In this document: piece by piece, positions 1 to 10,289 of the stretch | Layout: the number at the start of each line of letters is the position of its first letter | Position numbering within the stretch: the stretch's first letter is position 1 | Assembly (NCBI GenBank): GCA_963573315.1 | Contig: OY752150.1 | Location: 744,001 to 808,000 of the forward strand | Direction: 5' to 3' | DNA from: Entomortierella parvispora | Taxonomy: Eukaryota; Mortierellomycota; Mortierellomycetes; Mortierellales; Mortierellaceae | DNA: 64,000 nt | Program-made: the position numbers and the translations under genes | The notes under the pieces: generated by a model | Told to the model about the DNA's origin: nothing | The model's input: only the letters and a program-made list of their open reading frames with translations | The model's database searches: none

Positions 1-697
1 TACTCGTCTACAATGAACTCTGCATCTTCTGCTTCGTCTTCATCCGAATCCAGTGCTTTCTATTTCAATGACAGTAGTGACATTGTTGGTGAGCAACGTG
101 ACATTTCAGCAGGACAAATGGTCAAGTTTAGTTTACCTTCTTCTTTGCCAGCCCAGTTCCCGATCTAAAGCCCAGATTGGGAGCAAGTCCCTGGGCTTGT
201 CTCTTCATCTTGCGCGCCAAATTCTCCCTCATTTTCTTTTCCCGGATCCTGATTCTTTCCACCCGTTCTTCCAGTTCGTGTCGCCGTTGCTCTCGCTCCT
301 GCCGTTCGAGGGCTGCATCAGATAGTGCTCGGTGTTGCTGTACCCAGTCTGGAGTATTGCCGCTCGTTCCTGACTTGGATACATCCTTGATACTCTGGGG
401 ATTCGTCAGCTCCTTTTGATCCTCCTCCACCTGCTCCTGCTCGGCCTTTTCGCGTTCGATCAGCCAGCTGACTGCGCCACAGATCATACTCAGGGACTTT
501 CCGGTGCCGGTTGGGGATTCAAAAATACCAACCTTGCGCTGATCGATACATTGAAAGAGCTGCCTCATGAAATCTGTTTGGATCAAGTACGGCGTTGGAT
601 AAGGGAATGCAGGAAACGACTCTGGAACGGGAAGCGGTTTCTCCTGTGACCGCGACGACTGTTTGTCCGTGTCGAAGAGGGAATCCCAGAGGTCCAT
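1..697 (-). CDS. CHL1: CHL1/DDX11-type ATP-dependent DNA helicase, N-terminal part (partial)
   Basis: This is the 5' part of a superfamily 2 iron-sulfur helicase; in this family the enzyme unwinds DNA during sister-chromatid cohesion in the nucleus. Exon 1 is 137-697 (187 codons), and a short intron (donor GTAAAC at 131-136) joins in phase 0 to exon 2 at 1-59, which runs off the window. After a 30-residue leader comes the conserved [14 protein letters not shown] segment (Q-motif region) and then the Walker A motif ESPTGTGKS at about residues 60-68. A charged coiled-coil-like stretch follows, and exon 2 starts the acidic segment ending in FIVDEY. All of this matches the opening of CHL1/DDX11. 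The Fe-S cysteines, DEAH box and C-terminal helicase half lie outside the window. The family call is firm. The CHL1 symbol assumes orthology rather than an RTEL1- or FANCJ-like relative. Confidence 0.9.
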
Positions 698-1056
698 GTC
701 TGTCCAAATGAAAGCGACTCGGTGGGTGCAATGAGGGATTCAGTAAAAAGCGCGGCGAGGACAAAAAGAAGAAAAGGCCCGAGGAGAGACCCTTAACAAC
801 GGTCCATCGCACGTGATTAGCGCCACCAATTTTTCGGAAGCTTTGAACCCATTCTCGCGTGGCATGGGGGATGATGGCATGCCTTGCAGTATAGACATCC
901 TGTCAATGCAATTGCCTTTCTAACCCATAATTCCTTGTCCCTTCGCCCCAATGTTGATGAAAATCTTTACCAGGCTCATCAACAGTCATTTCGGAAAGCT
1001 ATCAAAAACTATGCAATAGCTGTTTCGCTGTTAGATCCAACTACCCAAGAGACTTG
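698..1056. other. Intergenic, upstream of the helicase gene
   Basis: This is the promoter-side region of the minus-strand helicase gene. I see only short open frames with no protein-like features, and no RNA gene. Confidence 0.5.
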
Positions 1057-1540
1057 CCATCTCTTCACTTTCTATCTACTTTCTTTCAAGACCTGAAAAA
1101 GGATGGCGGCGCGCCATTCTGCTTATCAACTTCTATCCCAAGGACTAGATTTTCTTGAAATCCTTCGATGGAGATCAGCCCAAAGTAGGATATAAAACAA
1201 GCAACCCCTTTGTTGCCTGGGCGCTTGTGGTTCTAGATCCACTCGCGAAAGAATATAGAGAGTCCTTTTTACTGCGCACAATAAAGAGAAGCGAGGACCT
1301 GTCTCTAGATTCTATCCACCGAAGAGAGCGACTTCGAGGGTCCCCTGCCAACAGGGTGGTGCAGGGATGGCAGCTCGTACTGAGTGCCACGTGAGGACTG
1401 CTAAACGCGTCGATCTTGTGTCCTGCTACACGCGTCAATTTTTTGTTGCCACAGCCACCAAATTGCCGGCCCATAACGTTGCTTTTTCTTTCTTCTTTCC
1501 CTCATCACCGAACCACCCAACCATCCAACCAAATATTCAT

Positions 1541-2025
1541 GTCATGGAAGCACCACCACCTCCTCCCCCTTTTCGTTCTTTGCATGCCCTAAGGGTCATT
1601 CGAGAGAAATCGCGACGACAACGACGACAACGACGACAACGACGACAGCAGCTGCAGCAACAGCCACAACAGCAACAACAACAGTAGCCACAACAGCAAC
1701 AACAACAGCAGCCACAACAGCAACAACAACAGCAGCCACAACAGCAACAACAACAGCAGCCACAACAGCAACAACAACAGCGGCCACAACAGCAACAGCT
1801 TCAACCACAGCTGCAGCACAGCTTCAAGAACAGCGTCAAGAAGAACTTCAACAACGGCTGCAGCAGGGACTTCAGACTCAAGCACAAGCTCAAACACAAG
1901 TCCCACAAGTTCCGGCCCAAGTCCCAGCTCTGGCCCAAGCCCCAGACCAAGTCCGGGTTCCAGCTCCAAGCCCAAGAGCGGCGCAGCAGCAGCAGCAGCA
2001 GCAGCAACAGCAACAGCAACAGTAA
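1541..2025 (+). pseudogene. Glutamine-rich ORF, copy A, frame interrupted
   Basis: An ATG at 1541 opens a frame starting MEAPPPPPPF, followed by an Arg/Gln block and a Gln tract. A TAG at 1685-1687 interrupts a run of CAG/CAA codons; one transition from CAG would create it. Past the TAG that same frame stays open to about 2117. However, the protein-like Gln-rich reading (QEQRQEELQQRLQQ and onward) lies in a different frame and ends at TAA 2023-2025, the position matching copy B's stop. Read straight, the gene is therefore broken twice, by a nonsense codon and a frame change. An intron starting GTAGCC at 1684 and ending at one of many CAG acceptors could in principle bypass both. No function is recognised. 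Confidence 0.35.
1662..1800 (+). repeat. 24-bp tandem minisatellite of CAA/CAG codons
   Basis: About five and a half copies of a 24-bp unit (CCACAACAG followed by CAACAACAACAGCAG) stand head to tail. Variant bases include the TAG at 1685 and a CGG near 1780. In one frame the unit encodes Pro plus seven Gln; in the others it reads as Asn/Ser/His or Thr/Ala. Confidence 0.9.
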
Positions 2026-2427
2026 CAGTAACAGCTACAGTTACAGCTACAGTTACAGCTACGACTACAGCAACAGCTACGGCTACAAGATCCGCTCGAT
2101 GATTTTTGCAAAATAAAAGTCTGCTCGTTGCTCAATTTCATCTCTTACATGTACATGATGACGGTGTTTTTTCTATGTCTTCTGGATACTCTCCTTGATG
2201 GTGCTTCTCTATCATTCTCACTTCCCAAAGTCATTACTTTCTCTCCAAAGTCACTATCTCTTCTGCCGTTTTCGCACAAGCTACTAATTTTGATCAGTCC
2301 TTCGTAGAGGTCCTGCGTGTGTCTTGGTGATGAGTCAAAGTCAGCAGGTGATGGTTTTCGGCCAGCTCCTTGTAGCTTGCCTTGGCGACCGCTGAAGGTA
2401 AACCGTTCTTTCATTCATAGGATCTGC

Positions 2428-3400
2428 CATCTTTTCACTTTCTTTTTGCTTTCCTTCAGGAGAGGCTAGGGCCGGGGAAAGGATGGCTTGGCATCCTTCG
2501 CTACATTCACATCTATCCCATGGAAACAATCTAGATCCACCCATGAAAGAAGACAGAGAATCCTCTGTACTCTGCTCTCACCACGCGCGTCAGTTTTGTT
2601 TCCTGGAAGAAGAGAAGCGAATGAAGCAGCAGAAAGGACATGACAGATTTGGTGGCTGGAGAATGTGATTACAACATTCTTTTTTATCTTCACTAAGACA
2701 AACATTAATCATGCAGGCCGCATCTCAACCACCTCCTAACCCAAACCGCTTCACGCGATACAGGGCGGTCAAAAAACAAAAGAAAGAAGCCGTCGGAGGT
2801 AACACAACCGCAAGGACAGCAGCAACAAGGGCAGCAGCAACAACTACTGCATTTTTTTGAATATCAAGGGAACCAGCAGCAACAGCTGATGAGAAGAACG
2901 AGTCTCAGCATCAACAGTTGTTGACGAGGCAGGAATCCCTGGTCATGTCGCAGCAAAGTCTGCACCGGCAGCAAAGTCTGCAAAGTCTGCACCGGCAGCA
3001 ACTTCAGCAGCACGAGCAGCAACAACAGTAACAGTAGCATCAACAGCACGAGTAGCAACAAAAGCAACACTCGACGAGTTCTTTGCTAAATAAAAGTCTG
3101 CTCCTCGCTCCATTTCATCTCTTACATGTTCGTAATGATGGTCTTTTTTCTATTTCTTCTGTTCACTCTCGTTCGCTGGTAGTGCTTCTCACTCATTCTC
3201 AGTCCCCAAAGTCATTACTTTTCTCGAAAATCACTATATCTCCTGTCACTTTCACAGAAGTTACTAATATTGATCAGTCCTCGGTAGAGATCTCGTGTGT
3301 GTCTTGGGGGTGAGTCAAAGTCAGCAGGTGTTGGAGATGGTTTTCGGGCCGCTCCTTGTCGCTTGTCTTGCGATCAAGTCGAAGACGACAAACACTTGCT
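2428..3400. repeat. Diverged tandem segmental duplication, copy B
   Basis: This is the right copy of the duplication. It shares with copy A the left flank, a Q-rich ORF ending at the same CAACAGTAACAG stop context, and the right flank down to GAGTCAAAGTCAGCAGGTG. That last motif lies at about 2330 in copy A and 3312 in copy B. The glutamine tract is much shorter here. No transposase or terminal inverted repeat is visible, so unequal exchange is a simpler origin than transposition. Confidence 0.75.
2711..3031 (+). CDS. Small glutamine-rich protein, copy B (hypothetical)
   Basis: An ATG at 2711 opens MQAASQPPPNPNRF followed by a basic stretch. In that frame a TGA occurs at 2858, inside a T7 run. 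A possible 78-nt intron at 2799-2876 (GTAACA ... AACCAG) would remove this stop and keep phase. The spliced product would be about 80 residues, ending in Gln-rich repeats such as RQQSLQSLHRQQ and stopping at TAA 3029-3031. Without splicing the gene is truncated. The ORF sits at the same place in the duplicated unit as the copy A frame, and both start with a Pro-rich N-terminus followed by a basic block. No known domain is visible; the protein would be disordered. Confidence 0.35.
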
Positions 3401-3699
3401 TCTTGAAACTGTTTAATGGAGATTGGCATGGTCAGAAAACGCGAAACGGAAGCCCTTACCTGTGGAATGAAGGAGCGACAAGAGCAAGGGAACAAAGTGT
3501 GGTCTCTGGCCGTGCAACAGCTCCTTCCTTTTTCGGAAGGGGTTCCCTTTTTGGTCCCCATAGTCCCATAGTCAACAGGGATTTTGTTCCAGTCCCCCAG
3601 CAGCCGAATTTTTTTTTTCTTTTTCTTTCTCATTAATTGGCATTCCTTCATTCTTTCATTTGTTCTCTTCACTCTGCTCATCCACACTCACACGCGACC
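3401..3699. other. Upstream region of the MYND-thioesterase gene
   Basis: This is the 5' flank of the plus-strand gene, with pyrimidine-rich stretches at about 3606-3680 (TTTTTTTTTCTTTTTCTTTC). An in-frame upstream ATG at 3637 would add 21 residues rich in His and Ser. I prefer 3700 as the start because the zinc-finger domain begins right after it. Confidence 0.5.
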
Positions 3700-5023
3700 A
3701 TGTCTTCGACAAAACCCCCATGTGCCGTCTGCTCCACGCCTTCGATTACCCGGTGCTCTGCTTGCAAAGTGATCCACTACTGCTCGTCTGCATGTCAACG
3801 CAAGGATTGGCCCAGGCACAAACTCGCATGCACCCCTGCTGGAAAACCCGCTCCTTCTCCTCCTCCCACCACTGCTTCCTCTTCCTCCTCCTCCACCGCC
3901 GCAAAAGGATCTACTGCCTCGAAGCCAAAGATCCCAGTAGACCCCTCTAAGCCTATCAAACTCACCCCTGTTACACACGACCCGTCCTCCGACCTCAAGG
4001 CTGCTCCTCTGAACTCCAGCACTAAACTCAAGTTCAAGTTTGAGCACTCTCACGATGGCATCGATTTGAACCTGTTGATCTTCTTTCACGGATTGGGCGA
4101 CAAGATTGAACCAAACTTTGTCCAATTGGCCAAAAGTCTCAACTTGCCGCAGACGGCTACGGTCTGTATCCAGGCCCCGACCGCGGTCCCGTTCTTGGAA
4201 GAGGCTGGATGGCAATGGTTCCCTTCCTTCAACATCATGACTGGTGAACGTAAGTCAAGGACCTATTCCCCTTTTGCTATTCGACTGAAGAGTTTTTTTT
4301 TTCACTTGTCTACAGGATTACCATTTGGTTTTCTTTACTCGAACTAATGTTGAATGTTTTTTGTTATTTTTTTATAAACAAAAAAAAAAAAAAAAAAGTT
4401 CTCGGCCCTGAGCACAAGGAAAGGATTACTCAAGTGAAGCAAGTCGTCCGGCCAGAGTTGGTCAAGTTTGTAAAGCATTGTATCGACCACTGCAAGTTCC
4501 CGAGTGAAAACATCATGCTGTTTGGTTTCTCGCAGGGTGCTCAAATTGCTTTGGATCTGGCAGCATTCGGAGGTCTTCAATTGCGGGGGGTCGTCAGTAT
4601 TGCAGGTTATATGATGGAGGAATCCGAAAATGATGCGCCAGCTCTTGCAAAGACACAGACCAAGGTCATGGTCATGCAGGGAGACAAGGACGATATGAGG
4701 ACGGTCAAGGAGGCAAAGGAAAAGATCAAGCATCTGGAACGACTCTTTGGACAGGAAAATGTTCAGCAATTGATTGTTGACGGCATGGGTCATGGAATGC
4801 CCAACAGCGAGGTAAACACAGAAAAAGAGAAAACATGACAGAAAAACTTGTCTAGGTCATGAGATAATGAGTGGCATCTTACTCACCGCATCCCGCTCTT
4901 GTATTTCGTGTTTTTAATCAAACGTAGGCTGGATGGAGACCATTGATGGAATTTTTCGCTATTAATCTTCATCACCGTGCAATTGCAATGGAGAAAATGT
5001 CAGATGTGTATGAGGTCAAGTAA
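3700..5023 (+). CDS. MYND zinc finger fused to acyl-protein thioesterase / carboxylesterase
   Basis: Three exons (3700-4249, about 4399-4811, 4928-5023) give about 352 residues. Residues 8-44 form a MYND zinc finger: C-x2-C, C-x2-C, the YCSSAC core, then H and C. A Ser/Pro/Ala-rich linker of roughly 70 residues follows, and then an alpha/beta hydrolase of the APT1/lysophospholipase family. Its landmarks are LIFFHGLGD, the nucleophile Ser in GFSQGAQ, the acid in GDKDDM, the His in GMGHGM and the terminal segment PLMEFF. Family enzymes remove palmitate from protein cysteines or hydrolyse lysolipids in the cytosol. MYND fingers bind proline-rich partners, so the N-terminus may direct the esterase to a protein partner (inference). 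The gene converges on the DDHD lipase gene, with 145 bp between the stop codons. Confidence 0.88.
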
Positions 5024-5168
5024 ACCAGAAAAAAAGTCGCCTCTCTAGGGAAAAACGCAACAGAGTGTCGCCATGAGAGGAAATAAATATCCACAACAAT
5101 CACATCTGCAACTAGAGAAGTGTACAAGTCGATCTTTGTGTATTCTAATGAAAGAGTCATCATCAAGT

Positions 5169-8100
5169 CTACAAATCATAAGTCTGTCGAATAATAAATG
5201 CAGCGACATCACTGTCAGACCAGTACTGCATATGAACTAGTTTACCAGAAAACAATCGGGGGCGAGAGGCAACCGGACATGGTTAGCAATAGGTAGGGAG
5301 CTTTGTAAAAAATCTCGACGAGAAAAAAGATTGTCATAATCTGGACATTACCTGATAAAGCAGAGAGATACGCGTTCTCAAAGACTCCCTCCTGAAGACA
5401 GTAGTCAACGCGTCCAGTCTTGTTCAATGCTCGGACTTTTGCTTTGCTGATAATGCTGTTCATCTCTGCGTTCAATCTCGGTGAATCCTTTACGCCAGGG
5501 GCGCCAGTAGTCGTTGGGGTGGAGGTGCCGTCAGCCGAATACTCGGTTCCATCGCCAATGGTGCTCATTTCTGTATCGCTCGTCGACCCAGATCCGGTGC
5601 CACCACTTCCGGTCTCCTGCAATTTGCCGCTGTGGATCGCCGCTGCATTCGACATCGGATTCGTCCTAAATCCAAGGGCGCGTGTAAACATGGATGTTGT
5701 GATGCCTAGTTTGACAGATTCAATCATTGTATTGGCTCGGTTTGCCAAGTCATTGCTGAAATCCTGGATGCCAATATGCAAACCCTTGAGGCCGCCCTTG
5801 TGGTATGGAATCAAAGCAGGCCGTGTCTTGGAACCATACGACCGAGAAATCAATGGCTAGAAAGAAATTTACCGTTTGTCAGGTCAACTGAACTAGATAC
5901 TAGTTCAGTAAAGGATGCCAAGACATCCAACTTACCTCAACGCGGTGGGCGACAGGGTCAGACCGGTGAAAGATATTGTATACATTTTCGACCGCAGGTC
6001 GAACACAGGGCTGGGCTGTGGACTCTCCAGTCATGCTCGAATCCGACAGTCTTGCGCCGAGTTTACAGCCCTTGAGTAATAGAAAGAGGCCGATAGGGCT
6101 TCCCAACGCAAAGAAGTTTGTCACTGGAAACTGGAGCGAGACAGGGTTGTGAGATCCCTCATCGAAAGAAATAAATTTCTCGAAGACGGGCGACGATGGG
6201 ATGGGTTGGTAATGGTTCGGACTGAAAGGCTGGTGGTTCAAAATATCCAAGGCCAGCAAAGAGCCCAAGGAGTGACCTAGGATCGACACCTTTCCTCCTC
6301 TGCGGATGAAATCCGGATTGTGATGGATGAACTTTGAGTAGACATGGTTGAGCTCTGCCGTAACGACCTCCATCATTTTGCGCTTGTAGCTGGGGGTCAT
6401 GTACAAGAGAACTTGGTTGACAGAAAATGAAGGTTAGCTGATGAAATCGGTCCTAATATTCCATCTTTTCATTTTCAGTGTTTGCTCACCATCCATAAGG
6501 ACATCGGAAACCAGCATGCGGATGGTCGGTACACCATCCAGCATGATATCCTCCATCGTGGGACACCCTTCCTCTGCCTCAGGAGTACTCAGATCCCGCT
6601 GAAGCTCCTCATTTTCGTTCGCCATACCAAACACAATCTGTCGTCTCCACTCAACCGGTAATACCTGTACTCCGGATCCGGTAGGCATGGCATACGGGTT
6701 TTTGGAAGCCGTTGACCCTCTTCTCCTAGGTGTTGGCCCTTCCTTCTCCTTTTCTAGGATGGTGTGATCTTTGGCGGCAGTGGCGGCTGCGGTGGCGGCT
6801 GCGGTGGCAGTATTTGCCACGGGAGGCGCAAAAGTCGCGGCAGTCTCTTTGATCGTCCTCCGCATGACGTTCACATCGTGGATGAAATTAATAGCTTCCA
6901 TGCGATCGCCCAGTTTTTGACCCACTCCATGAATTACCAAGACCAAATGATCAATTGTCCGCTCGTCGTCCTCTTCCTCGTTGGAATAGTCGCCCATTTC
7001 GTGGGATTCCTGTATCGTGTCTTTTTCCTCCTCAGTCAACCTCTTGGTCTTTTGTTTTAATGACTGAGCCACCTCACGCTTTTTTTGCATTTCGGAAGTT
7101 TCCTTCTTCTTTGTGTCGGGTCCATCCTTCTTTTTTTGAGCCGCTTCCTCGGACGCCTTTTTGGAGACAAAGTTCTCGACTTCGTCCCAGCCTCGAATAA
7201 GACGTGCTCCTCCCAGGTTTGCGTTCCATGTAACTTTGGTAAAGATACTCTTTGCGACTTTGCTCGTCAAGTCATCGCTGTGTACGATATTGAAAGTGAA
7301 GGAGAGAAACTGGCTCTGTGAGTGGGGGTTTCCTGCGTTTCTTTTTTTCTCTTTGCAGTTGCAGCCGCGACAGCGTCATTCTTTGTGGTCCTTAGTAAAG
7401 CAGCGGTTCCCTACCTCAAAAGCCAAGCATGGTGAGCATCCGAGAAGACTACATATTGAGAAATATATTTCCCCAAGAGTGCCCAGCTCTTTTCTGGCTT
7501 GTCCTCTGTGATTTCCTTTCCAGATGCGTCCAGTACTGGCGGGGTTATGATCCAAGGCTGATGTTTGCTATTAAGGAGAAAAATGTCCAGACGCATTAGA
7601 GCTGTTGGGGCTAAAACAGACAGTGCATGTGCCACTGCATGGCGTAGCGACAGCCTTTTCAACTGAGGCACTTTTCCCGCCCAGATCCTTACTTGTATCC
7701 ATATTCGATTTGCTGCGAAAGATTGGCCTCACAGGGCACAAATTTGCCATCGAGCTGCAGGAACCAAACCGATCTCCTGACTTCATATGTTGGTCCAACC
7801 CAGTACACCTGACAAATTGAGAAATAAAGGTAGATGCATGTGTCAGCGTGCAGCCTTGGCGAAAACGTAAAACAAGAGTCCAGCTTTCGCATTCATATAC
7901 CGGCTTGATCTCCATCTTGTGGATGCACACTTCAAACAGATAGTCCTCGTTCACGAGCACTGTTGAAGACGATACCCGTGAGGAATGCGAGTGATGATGT
8001 GAACTAGCCGAGGAGGGAGATGCAGTGGAACCCGTCGAGTCTGGCATTTGCAGTCTAAAGAGTGGCTCTAGTTTGTGATGTCCAGGTCCAGAACCCTCTG

Positions 8101-8644
8101 CAGATAGAGTTTCTCCTGCCTCAATGACCATGCCTGCCGTTATCGTCTTTTTCTCCTCCCGCAGGGGCTGTGAGAGTGCATAAGCGCGCTCAAGCGCATT
8201 CGAGTCCCGCAAACTGAAAGGTACCCAAGTCGTTGCTGGTTTCCTGGGTGGAGCGGGCGTCTTTGCATTCTTCTTGGGTTCATTCGGATTCGTGAGAGGC
8301 GAGTCAACGGCATGGAACCATCGAATCTATACATTGGTCAGGTTTGGGGTCAAGAAAAGAGAAGGAATTCAAGGACAAGTGGCCATGGTCAGAACGAGGA
8401 AGAAAAAAAAAGGGTCCGTGTGGGAGGGCTGCTCCTGACTGTGCGCCCCTGTCGTCCTCTGCAGGCGGAGCACGGACTCTTCAGGCACAATCAGGTAACG
8501 TACGGGTTCTGGAGAGGGGGGGACAGAGTACTCGAGCTCGTCCTTGGCAATGTTGTTCTCGGCTGAATGGGAGGGCAGATCGGATTGGGACATTGCGTTG
8601 GCAGGGTCGAAGGGCTGGCTGGCGGAATGCGAGTATGAGAGCAT
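5169..8644 (-). CDS. DDHD-domain phospholipase A1 (PA-PLA1 / DDHD1-like)
   Basis: Eight exons joined in matching phases give about 902 residues: 8504-8644, 7901-8326, 7693-7808, 7415-7567, 6490-7313, 5936-6411, 5352-5856 and 5169-5236. The N-terminal part carries the family's WWE-like region (IRWFHAV, VYWVGPTYEVRRSVWF). Then come LVIHGVGQ, the lipase elbow GHSLGS (Ser near residue 601) and the DDHD block with FALGSPIG, RSDPVAHRVEPLI, RVDYCLQ and YWSDSD. Family members hydrolyse phosphatidic acid and related phospholipids on Golgi, ER or mitochondrial membranes. No signal peptide or membrane segment is visible. A charged, low-complexity insert of about 100 residues precedes the HGVG motif. The last intron acceptor (AACTAG at about 5237) was chosen because it gives the conserved aromatic block in frame. 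The ATG at 8644 is the best start, but a downstream Met is possible. Confidence 0.9.
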
Positions 8645-8951
8645 GGATCGGACGAGGGGCGCGGCGCCTGGGGTAGGGTTGACAGAGAGGGATATGTTGC
8701 CAAGGATGAGACTGAGGATTAGGAATGAAGAATGAGCGGATGAATAAATGAAGAGAGAAGAATGCACCTGAAGGAAGGAAGGAAGAAAGGTACGCAAGGA
8801 ACAGAAGGAAAGGGACCATCCCAAAGGTCACATTCCCGGCTGGAGTGTCTGTCTGCCACGTGTCTTTTGTGCGTCCCTTTGCTCCGTCCCTTCTTTTTTT
8901 CGTTGTCTCTTGGCTCTCTTCTTTATTGCTTCTTTCCTCTCTTTATCTCTA

Positions 8952-10289
8952 TCAAAAGGCATGCACCGCCATCCCCATCTGCACCATCGCCGCTGAAGAA
9001 GAAGAAGAACCAGCTGGTGCTTCCGCCACTTGTATTGCCTCTGATCTCCCTCCATTGCCAGTCTCAGGAAAAGATCCCGTTGGACTCAAATCAGAGTCGT
9101 CTTGATGACCCATTGAGGGCGAGGACAACGGCGGCAAAGGCGCGATCGCCTTCCCTGGCCCAGAGGGAGGGGGCAAGATCCCATAGCGTCGTCCTCCGAG
9201 GACCCGTTTCCAGTGCTGCATCTTGCCCTCGAGCCACCGACCGATAATGTTCCGAGTCGCCCGTCGTGGGTCCAAAAAGTTCATGCTGCACTCGAATCGC
9301 AGTACGCGAAAATACCTCGGTCCACTATGATTACTGCCGCTGTTGCTGCTGCTGTTGTTGTTGTTGTTGTCTCCCTCCTTTCTTCCTTTGCGTGGCGCTG
9401 CCGCCGTCCACATGGTTGATCCTGTTATCGGCGATGTCTGTGCAGGGACAGTGGCAGGGACCACGAGCTCGGACGGCGAATCGGAAACAAGAGTCGATGA
9501 CGAAACCGGTAAAGGAAAATGGGCGCCATCCCCTGAGGAAATATTCCCACTCTCCACTCCACTGTCACGCCTCTGTCCCTCCTCATGGCCGCCACTGCCG
9601 CTGCCGCTACTGCCACTAGTGGTCGAGTCCAGCGGTTCGCTCTCAACCTGATAATGAAGCGACCATGGATAATCCTGCAAGAACGAGTACCGACTTCCAT
9701 CCACTTTACGGACCCCATGGCGTCGAATATGGACTGGACACGACTTGTCCAAAAAGTTTTTGTTGCCCTGATATCCTTTTTCGTCCATGATGCGTCTCTT
9801 TGGAACGAATCCATCTTCAGCCAAAGTCCTGCTGGATGATTTTTTGGATGTCAGGGTAGAGGAAGATGCTTCCCGGATAGTAAAGTATCGACCTTCTCGA
9901 CAATGGACCCGTTGTTTCGTCAAATCGATGCCCACGCCTGAACTCTTGATCGCCACTTCTTCCAATTGAGGGTTCTGCAACGTCAAACCAGATCGGAACC
10001 GATATTGATTTTGGAGGATTTGCGGTCGAAAGATCACCCGGTCCCTCGTCAGATCGAACGAGTCGAAAACGAACCGGATCCCGACTCGACGAACGTACTC
10101 TTGGTAAAAGAACAACCTCAGGGACTTTGTTGCCATGGCCTGGACCAGAAACGGAGCCGAGAGATGACGCATTCGATGGGAGGTGTTGTAAAGACTAAAG
10201 AGATCCAGCGTGGAGAGATCATGGAGGACAAGCTGCCATATCTCTGTCGGGAGGAGATTTTGATAGAGAATTGGACTTGAGGATATCAT
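8952..10289 (-). CDS. F-box protein, single exon
   Basis: One uninterrupted frame of 445 residues. Residues about 10-55 (NLLPTEIWQLVLHDLSTLDLF, then LYNTSHRMRHLSAPFL) form an F-box, which binds Skp1 in SCF ubiquitin ligases. The rest has no leucine-rich, WD40 or Kelch repeats that I can see. It contains a conserved-looking beta-rich region (RRVGIRFVFDSFDL, FRSGLTLQNPQ, GRYFTIRE), a Ser/Gly/Asn-rich disordered stretch at about 215-320, and a tail beginning YFRVLRFECSMNFLDP. Substrate specificity cannot be read from the sequence. The gene sits 307 bp upstream of the DDHD gene in the same orientation, with no sign of co-transcription. Confidence 0.75.
   Translation of the reverse strand: MISSSPILYQNLLPTEIWQLVLHDLSTLDLFSLYNTSHRMRHLSAPFLVQAMATKSLRLFFYQEYVRRVGIRFVFDSFDLTRDRVIFRPQILQNQYRFRSGLTLQNPQLEEVAIKSSGVGIDLTKQRVHCREGRYFTIREASSSTLTSKKSSSRTLAEDGFVPKRRIMDEKGYQGNKNFLDKSCPVHIRRHGVRKVDGSRYSFLQDYPWSLHYQVESEPLDSTTSGSSGSGSGGHEEGQRRDSGVESGNISSGDGAHFPLPVSSSTLVSDSPSELVVPATVPAQTSPITGSTMWTAAAPRKGRKEGDNNNNNSSSNSGSNHSGPRYFRVLRFECSMNFLDPRRATRNIIGRWLEGKMQHWKRVLGGRRYGILPPPSGPGKAIAPLPPLSSPSMGHQDDSDLSPTGSFPETGNGGRSEAIQVAEAPAGSSSSSAAMVQMGMAVHAF

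Larger units (their letters stand above)
1057..2427. repeat. Diverged tandem segmental duplication, copy A
   Basis: This stretch is the left copy of a duplicated segment. Its left flank (around 1060-1300, containing TCTAGATCCACTCGCGAAAG) matches copy B near 2430-2570. Its right flank (about 2103-2400, containing AATAAAAGTCTGCTC, CATCTCTTACATG and TTTTGATCAGTCCTT) matches copy B near 3079-3370. The offset falls from about 1370 bp on the left to about 980 bp on the right, because copy A carries roughly 390 bp of extra CAG/CAA-rich sequence in the middle. Identity is patchy, with many substitutions and small indels, so the duplication is not recent. Confidence 0.75.

Noticed and set aside
1589-2141. 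Leu-rich and Val/Ala-rich minus-strand frames over the Q tract
   Set aside because: Antisense readings of CAG/CAA repeats; no coding support.
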